A program made the position numbers and the translations under genes. A stretch of DNA of 64,000 nucleotides. Origin: Macrosoma leucophasiata (taxonomy: Eukaryota; Arthropoda; Insecta; Lepidoptera; Hedylidae). Every line of letters starts with the position of its first letter. Positions within the stretch are counted from its first letter, which is position 1. The stretch lies in the NCBI GenBank assembly GCA_036365455.1, contig JAWQUS010000020.1, positions 2,639,001-2,703,000 on the forward strand. The letters run 5' to 3'. Shown here one piece after another: positions 1-13,600 of the stretch. A model generated the notes under the pieces. That model was not told where the DNA came from. It made no database searches and saw only the letters and a program-made list of their open reading frames with translations.

Positions 1-3000
1 AATTACGAAACTTTTCATTTCGATATTTAAACGATTGTTTAAGAAATATTCGAAAATTGTTTTTATTGATTCTGTACTCTATTGCAATTGTTTGAAATTT
101 TCAACACTGTTTTTGTTTTAATTACTTATAAGTATCACAGTTGTTAGCAAAGTTGTTCAACTTTGCATAACAGCGTCCCGAGCTCACTTGTTTCCATTGC
201 AAAAAGTTTTTACTAAAAAAAATAATCAGGCTAATAGCCACTTAACCTATTTTTGTATTATTTGTTCACAGCTTCTGTATAATGTATAGTTTATTAATAA
301 ACATTATTGTACGGTTGACGAAAAGTTATTCAGTTATTCACAGTATTTAATGCTTTAATGCAGTATTTATTGTAACGGGCTAATCTGGCATTGATTGTAT
401 CTACATCTCATTTAATTTATTTCATTTTTGATGAGCTCATACCAATACCTTCTTAATAAATTCTTGTAATCCATTTGCTATTACAGCACAAATAATTCCT
501 AAATAAATATCCGGAAGTTTCCTTTGTCCCTCTTTCTTGGAAAATAAATACGAAATCCTCCTTTTTGGAAGTCCAAAAAAACAAAGTTAAAATATAATCT
601 CATTATTTCTTTTTGTTATATACAAAGTAGCTTCTTTTTCTTAAAAAATAGGTCTAGTTTTTGTTTCGAAAAAATATTAAGTAAGTACTATCATTTCCAA
701 ATTTAAAAATTCTACGTTCGTAGGAAGTCCGATGTTTGTTTGCTTGCATATTATGCTTATTTACCTTGACCTTTTATGTTATGCGTTTTTATATCTCTAG
801 AAAAGCCGTGTAATGGCGCACTTAACTGAATTGCTATTTCAATATGTATAATATATGTATAATATATTAGGGGACGAGCATTTATCACAGGACTCACCAA
901 AGGGCTCGCAATCATTAAAACCCCGTCGGCCAAATAAAATACACTCAATTGGAGTAACTGTGCTTAGTCTGCTGATACTGGGGAGAGGTGTGAATAGGGC
1001 TTTGATTTTGTATGGCAAGGATCGTAATGTGAGGGTGTGGTGACCCGGAAAATGATGAAGAGTTTGACACTTTGTGCAAACGGGATGACTTTTTTACCGT
1101 CTGACAAATAAGACCGTGATTTCCAAAGACTAATAAAAAAACTGCAAGTACTTAAAACTTTGCGTGAATGAGAGAATCGGCGTAAAATTGTAAATGGTCT
1201 GGTCCGATGTTTTGTGCTTGTATAAAGAATGTGGAATGATTTAACAACAAAACAGAACGTGTACCATGGCTCCTTATTGCGTTTCAATTTAGGCACAGCC
1301 AAAAGTTTGTTTATTTCTTTTAAATGACGTATAGTGAAACGAGGCGAAGCTAGATCTAGCCTGTCAGTTTAGGTTGACGATAAAGGGTTAAAAAGAATGG
1401 TCGAAGAAGACCACCAATGATACATTATTTAAATTAAATTTTAATTACAGTCAATAACTATTAAGTTCATTGTTCACTTTCTCCTCGAACTATCGAGTAC
1501 CATAGCGTAGTAAAAAGTAGATATGAGAGTAAACGTGAACCATCCTGAATATTTTATGATAATGGAACGATCGAATGATTTTTAATGGGGAAAATTGTTG
1601 CAGCTTAAAATAATGAACCCTTTATTTTGTCACTCGTTTAAATTATCGTAATTATACTTGCAATTAATTAGTTCGGCTTCCGTGAAAATGAAGCCAATTA
1701 AAATGCTTTGTCTACCTGAAATTTAATAATAACAATATTCGCATAATTTTGGTGTTGGCGTAACTATGATATTCAATTTGAATAATAATAATATCAGGAA
1801 GTCTGGTTGTATAGGTATACATTACCACTATATATATATATATACACTGTAGTAATGAAAGTTATATTTGATTGATAGAGTTAGATTTGAGAGGAGAGAG
1901 GAGAATTCCCATGACTGTACTGTACGTAGAAGTCTCTTCAAGTATTTTAGGAACCTAAAATATGGAATCACTGGATTTCATTTCATCTGTTAATACGACG
2001 ACATGTGTAAAGAAACGAGATAAAACATTGCAATTCAAACAAAACAATTTTATTTCACAAAAATATTTTCTATGCTACCCAATTTAGCAACACAATCGAT
2101 TTACTCTTATCGGTTCGACGATAAAGAATTCAATTAAGTTTCAAGTGTTCCATGTCAAAGTACGGTCTATTTAATGTACAACCTACTTATCGTATATGGG
2201 ATGCGGGCAGCTGTCTATCACCTGTGGCATTATTTTCATAATATTTCACAAGTTCGCAACTGCATCGACTTACTTGCTCTAACAAAGGACGCACGCATCG
2301 GCTAAAGCGAGAAGCGATATCAATATCATAATTGCGATTCAACGATTGTGATCAAAATTAGACACCTGTTTCAATAAGGACGGAGAATTTGATCACCAAA
2401 TACTGATGGTAATTTTAAGAATGTTCGAATAGGAAGATAAACAGTTTTAATCCAGTGACCGAAGACAGGATCGAAGACCTAGCTATCGTCCTACATACCC
2501 TTAGCCGAACAACGTTTACTTTTTCTAAACACACAATGGCACGCAGTACGAACCATTCATTATAATTCCACTGTACTTTAGTTGTACTATTTATGTCAGC
2601 ATGCAACTCTAAATATAGAGAACACATGTCCATATTGTCATTCAGTTTGTCGGTCAGCTGGGCCTTGAATTTGGTATTCAATTTCTTTTATTTAATTTTA
2701 GATTGACACATGGAATGGTTTTTGATGCGATTGAATATCGATATTAAAATTTACCCGTAACTAATAACTTGTTTATTTGTATTATCAATATCAACAATGA
2801 CGTCTCAAATTCGTTGTACCTTCAGATAAATGCTGCCAAACAGTCTGTTACACGATTATATCTCGTATTGATATTATTGTATAAAATACAAATTCAGTCC
2901 CAGTTCCTTACAATTACCATGATACACGACAAAGAGCATGAAAAATCCAACACCTCTGTCCTTGCAAATCTTCCTTGGTTCTTCTTTATTCATCACTATT

Positions 3001-4569
3001 TTCACTTCTTCATGCTCTCGTCTCTCAAACTCTTGTTTATACCAACTAGATAGTCTTGATCTCTCAGCCCATGCAACCATCTTTATCTTGTATCGTCTGT
3101 CTTGTATTTGTCATTCTTTTACGCGTAACCCAACCATCCGAATATACGTTCTCTTATTTACTTACCGTACTTTGACATTTACTTACCGATACTCTCGTGC
3201 ACATAAAGTTTCATCAAACGCTATAAGTATGAATATAGCTCACTGAGTACCGGAACTCAAGTGGCAATGGGCACGGCACACAGCTCGAAGAACCGATGGT
3301 CGTAAGAGTAAAAGGCTAGTAAAATATTAAAAAAAATAATTACATGCTACTTTTTAACTTAAAACTCAGCCAGCAGCTCTCGAATGCCGTTGAGGATCTT
3401 CGAAGCTCCACTAGTAAATTGTAGTGGCATATTATTATGTAATTAATTGCGGAGACAACGTTCCTTTGAATTTCTCTTCCTTAATTATTTATTTCAACCG
3501 ACACCCATCGAAACATGGCAACGACAATCTGAAATGATATAACGTACCTAATCTCTTTAGTTTAAGAAATTCTCTTTCGTCAGGTACACAACCATTTGTA
3601 ATCAAAATGTTTACTAATTTACCGAAACTGAATATTAACTAATATTTATTGAATGTTAAAAATTAGATGTAGACGAGTGATTACGGTTTATTTCACTCGT
3701 TCATTGTTTTGATTAGTGCACGGTTGATTTATTAACATACTTACCTATTTGTAAATTGTAACTATTAGATATTGACTTGAATGATTTATATTTGGATGGT
3801 GGTAAATTATAATGTTTAGATATTGTATTGAAGGCTAAATAATTAAGGTTCATAATCAAAGGACTTAATTTAATACCTAGTTTCGGGTAGAGAGCTCTTT
3901 GCGCTCAGTGATTGCTCGGGGAAGTCGATGAAATAGAAGCTGTAGAACTTGCAAGCTATTACGGCCGTCTCGAACAGCCTACATCCGTTCGATAAGAAAA
4001 CAGTAAGTACCTAACAAAAACCAATTCAATTTAAATCAATAATAACAACATTAAAAAAATTGTAGGTAAGTAAGAGAATCTCTTCTAGAATCATAATATT
4101 TGTGGTACGATGAACCATAGTCGTTACGGCTAATCAAATTCCTCAACTTAAGTTATCTGTCACAAGTTCCGTCCCTTCACCGCATAATCTTCTAGTTAAT
4201 AGTCTAATGAAGTTTTATGGCACCATGCAATGTTTTTAAAGAATAATTTAAAAGTTATGTCATTTTGGAACAAAAATAAAATAAAATAAAAATTAAATAC
4301 CTACTGGTGTTATCGTCATCACAACACATCGCGCGTAACAATATCTGCCGTGACAAACTCGAGGATCGAGATAGCCAGCCTCTGATAACAACAGTACTCA
4401 CACACTTTTCAGGCCGAATACACGCAATCGTTTGAATAGAGAATAAAAAAAAAACAAAGACGACACTAAAAAGATCTTTAAAAGTGTACGCGATAAAGAA
4501 CCCGTCGCGCTAAAAATGACGTTTCAGTGTTCCAGTGACAGATTTTTAGTTTTTTTTTAATCCATTCAG
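1..4569. other. Noncoding upstream region
   Basis: I see no supportable gene here. The open frames are short and have no family resemblance. The sequence is AT-rich, with a short (TA)n run near 1830-1846. A short stretch at about 3235-3315 resembles the LINE coding fragment at 54088-54372 (words for 'WQWAGHIAQRTDGR'), so at least one decayed retrotransposon piece is present. The last 250 bases before the first Stardust ATG could hold a promoter, but I recognise no convincing core element. If the exon at 4570 is internal, this region is an intron. Confidence 0.6.
4516..4560 (+). other. Possible upstream ORF before the sdt ATG
   Basis: ATG at 4516 opens 14 codons and ends TAA at 4558-4560, eleven bases before the ATG at 4572. 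If transcription starts upstream and the leader is unspliced here, this uORF would lower initiation at 4572. If 4570 is a splice acceptor, the uORF lies in an intron and is irrelevant. Confidence 0.25.
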
Positions 4570-4688
4570 CAATGGCTAAAGTTCTGCAAGGTCTCAACGC
4601 GTATCTATTGGATACGTCGAAATGTTGCATGACCGTGGAGCGACTGAAACATTTCTGTTTGTGTCGGAGATACGAAGGTGACAATGAG
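4570..4688 (+). CDS. sdt: sdt exon 1 in this window (N-terminus, 39 codons)
   Basis: The ATG at 4572 has G at -3 and G at +4, a good start context. The frame runs 39 codons to GAG followed by gtaatt at 4689, and its phase 0 matches the next exon exactly. The peptide begins [19 protein letters not shown] and is cysteine- and basic-rich near its end (CLCRRYEG). I do not recognise it as a known domain. A pyrimidine run followed by attcag sits just before 4570, so this could instead be an internal exon of a longer isoform, with the ATG coding for an internal Met. The phase-perfect join and near-family total length support inclusion; RNA evidence is lacking. Confidence 0.7.
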
Positions 4689-7600
4689 GTAATTATCATG
4701 CTGAATGTAAAACTATTCTAAATAGAAGGTCACTTATATAATTTAGTTAAGAACGTAGAAATAATGGAATATATGTTTTAAACTTGTAAAGGAAAATATG
4801 TGACCTTCAGTTTCCGTGAAATGGTAAACAGTTGCATTTGTAGCTATTAAACTTCAGAAATGTGCGATTACATCTTGATAGGTGAACTGAAACTTTTTGC
4901 TACGAAAACCGAAGTTACCCGACGATTGTCACAGAGTATAAGCACCTTGACTTGTAAGGCCTGGGCAGTGAGTGCTTAGAGAAAAGACTAGATAAGAAAT
5001 CCAGAAGAAAGATCTATTGCACTTCCTCTAACTAAAGAGTACATAGTGTTTATCTTATTCATATCATAACATTAGCCGGCACACGTTCACTACTAAAATA
5101 AGTGTAATGCGGGGAAAATATGGCTTAATCGCTACGCTTAGAATGCGGATTGGCAATCGCAGTGACAATAGTTTTATCGGCGGGACGCTGCTGCCTATTC
5201 CACTTTATTGTATTTACTGTCGCCTGTTGTAATGGTTTGAATGCCATGCCATTCAAAAGACTGACTGCACTAGCAAAAGAATTGTCCTCCACCAGTCATC
5301 ACGACTGGACTCCAAATCTTATTTATAGTTTTATTAGCGTTTTTTACAACCGCGATCTTCATTAATTAAAGACTCTCAATATTGCAAAACAGTATCTTAC
5401 ACCGAATTTATGAAAAAAATCTCAGGTATCAATAAAAATACTGTAGGTCAATACTCTACGTGTTTACATCTATCAACCAAGATTGATGAAGACATGAATG
5501 AGAAACAAAAGACCCTGTTTCGTCAATTGAAATTAAACTACATCAATCATTGCTATAATTTTAATGTACGAGGAATTGTGAACCGGTTTAGCAGCAAATA
5601 TATGTAAAGTATACTTTTTCAAGACCGCTAATACGTCATTAGGTTGGTATTTCTGCCTTAACAGTACAAAGGTTACCAAACCACACAGTAGGCATTTCAG
5701 TTCAGTTAAAGAAACGGGTAATCTGACGTGTGTTTGCCCGCAACATTAGTATGAATTTGGTGAAGCACATTAAAGCTAAAGTGTCGGAGTGCGTAGGCAG
5801 TACCGCATTACTTCTACCGACAAATGGTAGTGTTCAATAGGCAATAGGTATCGTTTACGGGTTAGATGGAAACACATGGCGCAAGTAGCAAAATAACTTG
5901 AACCACATGGGTAACAACACTTCTGCATTTTGACCTCTAGTTCTTGTGTAGACGTTGAAAGCCTGCAGTTTTTTCTGAAACATGCACACATTTTGTTGTA
6001 GGCCCTTTTAATTATGCTCTTGAGAAACTTGATTTAAAGAGCAACACTTTTTTCTGAGTGACAAATTGACGCGTTAACTTCGCTGACCGTCAAGCCCCGT
6101 TCCTCATCGCCTAAGTCTACCGCGTAAGTGTGTCATTGGCTGGGATCGATCACAAAACGTATTGTTTCGAAGCCAATTTATATTCTCACGGTTCTAACGT
6201 TGGCAAACGCTGAGCAAACAAATGCTAGTGAATATTCAATTAATTTGGTCGCTTTAGAAACTTGCGGGCTTTCTTGGAAGTGATTTTTATGGTGTGGAAC
6301 ATTACAGTTGGTGTATTGTCTTTGGGTTTCGTTGACGCAGTTTCTTTGCAATCCCGATGATTTGTTATTTCGTTTCTGATAACTTGAATTGAAAAATATG
6401 ATCGATGGTAGAATTCCAGTGCAGGGACTCAAGTGCGTAGACACCAACGCATTACCTAATCTATTCTGCACTATCGTGTTCCGGTTTAATGTTGCCTTAT
6501 TTTCTTCTTGAGGTAATTCCATTTCAAAGAGTTGGTTGTCTGATTTCTTGCGCACTTTTTACAGTATATATTTTGCCTTCTTAATTATTGTAGAGACTTT
6601 GTAAAGTATTATAAGATTTGAAGAAAAATCCATGCTATTTATTTGATAAGGTTATTTAAATGAAAGATTTCCGGTTTTAAGGCGATTATGAGCTTCTTAT
6701 CTGTGATATCCATTTTCTTTGCCACTGTGCACAAAGTTCTAACTCGCTATATTACGACCTAACTAAACGAAATCTTCAAATGACTCTCTAATGTGCTTTT
6801 AGTATTTTGTTTCTTTAATATTTGATGATAATGTGTCCCTTAATAAATTAACATGTGCCTGGAAGCTACTTAGGTATAAAGCTTATTTACAAACTACCTA
6901 GTTACTACAAAGATGAACATAGTATTTCTCAATATTCAATTACTTAATCCAAACAAAAAAATATGCATTTCGAGTAATCTCGAGTAATATCAATATTGAT
7001 TACATTAATGAATATTGAAAATATTTTATATCTAAGGGTAATATTTGTGAATTTTTACGATCAATTTAAACTTTGTCTATAACATACCTTCACACCATTT
7101 ACAAAATATCTTAAAAGTAAAAATGATCTGAAATATATTATCTAATGTTACCAATAAAATTTATTGATATCAAAGCAAAAATAAGTACACAGTCGTGCTT
7201 TGATATTTGTAATTTAACTGTCACATTCAGACCTATTTATATACTCCTATTCGAATTCAGTTGCTCAGGTACGTTTATTTTGGGCGTACCTATTTATAGT
7301 TCATTTATAATCAGAGGGTTTTTGTAACTGGCCTGACTCTGTATCTCTTTAAATTTTCAAACATCAGTTATCAGCTCACCAGGCCGATACGTTTTGGTAC
7401 TTTTTATCTTCATTCATCACCAGGTGTGAGTTTCTAGAATATTTATAGCACAAAAGCATAAGGTTCATTTGAATAGTAAGTGACTACTGCAGTCCTTAAA
7501 CATCTACATAGAATCCAAAGGTCTATGATGCATCGCCACCCTTATAGATATCCTTTTTTTATCTTTATTATGTTTAGAGAGGGTTAGATCAAACATTGAT

Positions 7601-10600
7601 CATGACATGACACTCAATGTTACCAAATCCACTTACAATCTACGCATAATAGCTAGTGTGACAAGGTGGTAAATTGCTTTCGCTTCACTGGATTGAGAAA
7701 AACTTAGGATGCTATTACAATTTCCAACTTCCTTTAGATTTATTCCAATCGTAGTAATGTCCTTTTTCCCTCCATTTCTGAGACATTCCACCAAAACATG
7801 GTACACGTCTTCTACAACATCTCATTCTACATGTTATGATTCTTCAGACGTGTCATGGTATGAGACATCCTTAAGAGAGGGAAAAATAAAAAAAAAATCT
7901 TTAATTCTCAAAGAAAACTTTCAACGAAAAGTTAGTTTGAATTAGATATTCGTAATAGTTTTTGAGATATGACCTAGGTATTTCAAGTTTCATTATTGGA
8001 AACTATTAAAAAAATCTTGGCAGATGAGGAACGGGAGATGTGTCAGGACCGGGATATCTGGCGCTCCATACTCTCTGCTTACCCCGTTAGGGACCTGGCG
8101 TGAAGATACATACATACAAACGTACAAAAAACTCTCAAAACTTAATTACTTGCTACCACGGAACCCTTCACGGGCGAGTCCGAGTCGCACTTGGCCGGTT
8201 TTTTACTCTCAAATTGAGAATTAGCAGGTGCAATAAATACACGTTAGGGTCGAGGTGGACAGGCAAGTTAAATACGAGTCCAGTTTTAATTAGGACGTAA
8301 GACAAATAAGGTCCCACTGGATTACAATGTTTGCTTCGTACCGTTCCTGAATTTTGTTTACTGGACAACTTTTTAAATTTAATTGTACGTGGAAATGTTT
8401 TAATGGTGCAAATAAAGATTTTTATGCTCTTGCGATATTGTGGTTCATTATTCGTTTGTTTGCTCGACGATAGTAGAGAGAGATAGGCAGAGATCCCAAA
8501 TTTCGATATTTTTTAAAACAACTGCCCCAATAGCGTAGTGGTAGCCGGTCTCTACTACTACGCTGGGGGTCCTGGGTTCGATTCCCGGGTCGGGGACTAT
8601 CAGAGATAACGCTTTAAAATCCTTTATCTCTGGTTCTATTGGGACTTTTCCATTATCTGGAACTTTCCCAGCACCTCGGAGTTTGGTAATGTGCCCGGAG
8701 ATGGCAACAGGTTCGCCACCTGTTACATGGGCCAAAAACGTAACCGGCGAGTCGTACGTGTTTGCATGTATGCTTAAACGCATGCACATACCTCTGCCTT
8801 CCCCTTTGGGGATTACAAGCGTGAAGTTACGTTTTATTTCCGTTTTAAAACAACGTTGAACATACTTCAACATACAGAATTGATTTTTCGTTACATGTCT
8901 TCTTTAAAATTGTAAAGAGCACCCTTTGCCCAGAGCCATATGCGTAAGATTAGGTACTAAAATTTGTTAAAAAATTGAGTAAACTTGAGTAAACTTAATT
9001 CTGAAAAACATCATTGGTCCCAAAGAGGTTTTCTAAGCAGAGAGAAAGAGAAGGAAAAGAGCCAAAGAGGTGCAGTCGTTCAACTTATTTTATTTTACAG
9101 TATATTTGTTGTTACTGGCCTATATTTACCTTTATTTTATTTTGATTCAGCTCGTATTGAAATTATAGTCCTTATCCGTTATCAGATCATCACTAATCCG
9201 TCAAACGCAAAGGTGTCCAAGGATTAGTTTGTTTAATTTGTGAATCATACATGGAAATGGACTGTGGGCATGTAAAACGGCCCTGTAATAGCGGTGCAAC
9301 ATACCCATTAGTAATCTTAAGAGATCCACATTTAAAAAAAGTGGTTTGAATGTCGATGTTTTTTATCAATCTCCATGGTATTAACGTTAATATAAACCTG
9401 ATGTTTGTTTAATGGTGTTCATGATGATGTAATTCATATCATCCATGAACATCGTGTGATCATGTGCCAAAATTGGATATTGAAATAGAAAAATAGATCA
9501 CCATAATTACCTTTATTGCTATAAATATAACCATCTACGTCTTTTGTAGCTTCCATGTCAAACTGGATGGATCCTCAGATTGGGAAATATTTTTCACATT
9601 GGAAGATGAAAAACAGATTAAAAATATAGTAATAGATACTTATCTATCTATTCTTTGTTTGTTAACTCAACCTCCATTAGGTACACTAAAAAGAACATAT
9701 CAAGCTTATAGTGAATGTAGTGATGTTAATGTAATATATGTTATAAAGCACTAAATAGGTAATACAAAAGTCCTTTTCATACAATAGTCTTAGACATATT
9801 CATTTCAAAATACATTAAACCGAAATTGTTGTATTTTTCTATAAATAAATGAAGGGATTGATACTAAGAGCGGAATAAATCATAGTTGCACGTATAAAAA
9901 TATCCTCACTAATGTACGGATAACCTTTGCGAGAAATAGGGACGCACAGAATGGATAACGATGTGTCGATAATAGCGTTATCAGCATTGACAAGAATGCA
10001 GATAAGATATCGATATCAGATTACTATCTTTATCTGGATTTCATGCATGAAGCGAGTTGGTTTCCTAATTAATTAGCAATACAAATCACCTACTTATTCT
10101 TACAGTCAATGTTATATCAATGAATGATTTATCGATTTGGAAATAATGGGTGTGATAAATGTATAATTGTATCTATTTATCGATGGATAAGGATTGCTTT
10201 ATGAATGTATCTTGTTAATTCATCAATGATCAGTTATACATTTCATTTGTCTGCTTGCTGTTGTTCAAAATATTTTTCACTGATGTTTTCTGGCAATTTA
10301 ATTCAAGAATTTAATCATTTTTTATTTAAAAAATCAAGTATGTACTTTTAAGACGTCAAATTTCAAATACTAATTTGAAACGATAATAATCATCAAAATA
10401 TAAATACATATAACTACATCATTTAAGTTTATTTCATCAATAAAATGTCTCATTTTCTCCTTTACAAACTGACACGAAAGAGTTAAGGAAAAGAAAAAGT
10501 AGCAAAGACGTAATTTAGTTTCATTTGTTATATTTAGTTTAGGTAATTCCATCTAGCCCGAAATTGATTAGGTACCAGCTATTTCTTCTTTTGTTACAAA

Positions 10601-13600
10601 AATATGTATCAATATACCCAGAAATAAGAACAAATTTTTGTAACAAGAAGAGAAGTAATTTGATTTTGGCAAAATGGACTTTTAGATGGTAATAATGAAA
10701 CATATTTGTGTAACAATTTATGAAGAACGAGGAAATTAAACCCAGAAAAAAGCTCCGTGGAGCGCTCTTGCAATATGCTGGCTAAACTGTTAAATATGGA
10801 ACAACGTAGTGTGTAAATAACAAGGTAGGGTAAAAAGATGGGAAAGAAAGGCTGCAATAAGATTTAAATAACCAAATTATATCCTACGAAGTACCAGCGA
10901 CTCGCTAGTATTTGAATAAAAAATGAATGGAAACAAATTGAGTCTTGGTAACAGTTTTATGAATTTTAATTGTTTGCATAATTTGATCTTTGAAGCTTGT
11001 TTTCCTAGGCTAGTTTATTTTACTTTATTAAGATCTTTTACTGCCTTTAGCCAGGTCTCTACTCGCCTGAGATTTCGGGTTCAAATCTCTGGTTTGGCAA
11101 TAGTCAATTTAGATCCTTAAAATATTTATTCGCTCTTTTTTCTTTTTAGAACATTGTATTGGAACGTGATTGCGTCATAGTTAAGGGACCTTGCCTAACT
11201 CAATAAACTTATTTATAAGAAAACACTAAGTATTAGAATAAAATACAATTGAATTAAAAATTGAAACATTCGTACTCGTATAACCATATTGGATTAAGGT
11301 AAAAAAATAGTTTTGAATGTGTTTATAGTGCATCGATCCAAGTGTGAATTGTATGTGAGAGTAATGGATCCGTTAGTTTGGATCCATAGATCGTGATCTA
11401 CAGATCATGGTGTCGTCATCGCCGCGTGCGCAGGCGCGGTCGCATGACGTTGACCCAGAAAGAATAAAGGCGTATTCCGTGAGTATAGTACTTTCTCCTG
11501 TTTGTAATGGTCAACATGGTTGTGAAATAATGTTTACAATCTTTGTTTCCGTGATTGACCGTGATTGTTATACTTGACGATATTCAGGACTTTTTGAGAT
11601 CGGTTATGGAAGGAACATAAAGAAGATGAAAATCGAAGCCACTAGGTTTTTTCATTTGAGCATTAACAGAACTAAATTGAATTTGTAAAACAAAATAAGG
11701 CATAGGTACAAGTTTATCAATAATTCATCTATGATGTATCAAACACAGCCAACTTCACGAGTTCTGATTTAAAATCTACAAAATTCACTTGCCAAAAGAA
11801 AAGGTTAACGTAGGTATTGTAGATGATTGATTATAGATTATAGACATAGCTATTCAGTTTTCGTCTATTTTCTCTGAAAATAGACGAAAACTGAACGTAT
11901 TTTTTTCAAAAGTTACTCCCCCTTATCTTAGAAACTTTTGGCTCTAAAATTTTGGAAAGAATACGGTTAAAACCTAAAAAGTATAAGGTATTTAAGGTAA
12001 ATAATAAAAAACGGCAAGAGGAATCTACACATGGATGCGGTGCTACCTAGCTTAGTGGTAAAGCTGGTTGCTCGAACTGGTTATCCTAAGGTCGCATATT
12101 CATTCCCTTCCCGAAGTGCATTTCGTTTTATTTAACAATAATAATGAAAGATTGGTTATTTTATTAAATTATAACGATATGGATAAAGGATAGCTTGTTA
12201 ATACATACTTAACCTAACATAACTTCACGCCTGTAATCCTCGAAGGCCTACCCCTTCGAGGATTGGGAGAGGTAAAGGCATTCATGCAAGCATACATGCA
12301 AACACCCACGATTCGCCGGTTACGTTTTTGGCCCATGTAACTGGTGGCGAGCCTGTTGACATCTCCGGGTACGTTACCAAACTTCGAGGTACTGGGAAAT
12401 TTCCAGAAAATGAAAAAATCCCAATACTATCATAAATAAAGGACTTTACACCATTATCTCTGATAACCTTCAACCCGGGAATCGAACCCAGGACCTCAGC
12501 ATAGTAGTAGTGGCCTACTACCACTTGGCTACCGAGGCAGTTAAATACATACTTATTTATTAAAATATTTTCACAAAATATTTTTGAAACTACATTCAAC
12601 ATCTTGATTGGCTCCTAACGGTTCATTTGATCTCCTTATGATGGGATTGTGAGTTAGTGATTGATCATGGAAACTGAGTACAATTATTAATAATGCTTAT
12701 GGGTAAGCCGACGTTCTCATTTCTCATGACATAATTGCATTATGTAAGTTTGTTACGTGCCGTCAGTTATTAGTTTATAATCGTGTGCGTTGCTTGCCCC
12801 TATTTTTTACTGTGATGTTATAATGCTCATATATGAGGAACTAGCTGTAGCGTGCGTAGCTTAAAGGCAAATAGGTAAAGTTCACCACCTTATCCAAAAT
12901 GTCATGTCTATCCAAAATATCATGTCTATGACAGCCATTTGCTCCAAAAGTAGTGGAACGTGTGAGTTAAAATTTAGTATACTTGAGTACATAATATGCG
13001 TATAGTGATCCAAACATGCGCGTGTAACGTAAATATGTTACCTCTTACACATAGAAGGGATTCTCTCCCTTCTACGTTTACGGGAGGTACGGAACCCTTT
13101 GGACACGTTTCCGACTCGCACTTGGACGGTTTATTCAATTTTATCAGGATCTGACGGTTGCAATTATATGAATTCAATTTTACCACCCAAGAATAGATTA
13201 ATTACTAATTATATTAATTAACCAACAATAATTAGAAGATTAGACTGCTCTCTAGTGGTCAATACTGCAATGCTCAAGTCCTTAATTTGATTTTTGAACT
13301 AAATTTTTTACTTTTTTGACAAAAATTTTTGGAAGTTTCCTAATGCTGCCCTCGGAATTGGGTAACGTGCTCAGATATGTCAATAAACTCGTAATCTTTC
13401 AAGTGGTATGAAACATAACAGAATCGTAAGTGTTTGCATGTTTTTTTTATGAAAGTGGCAAACAATCAGTTCCACATTGATGTTATGTATGATGACTGCA
13501 GCCTATAGACACCCCACACAAAGACGAGAGGTCAAAATGCAGATGCGTTACCACTTTTGAGACCTAAGGTGTTATGCCTCTGTGCCGGAAATTACAGGGC

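Noticed and set aside
855..1043. 62-codon open frame, possibly coding
   Set aside because: No ortholog-like words, no splice sites and no start context; nothing in the surrounding kilobase supports a gene.
6178..6555. 125-codon minus-strand open frame
   Set aside because: Overlaps a family A fragment, has no family resemblance and no splice or promoter context.
8522..8600. tRNA gene
   Set aside because: Box A- and B-like words exist, but no cloverleaf can be completed and the unit is followed by a SINE body; the same holds for 50738, 63238 and 24125.
8448..8873. 141-codon minus-strand open frame
   Set aside because: It lies entirely across a tRNA-derived SINE that recurs elsewhere in the window; a repeat shadow, as is 12282-12602.
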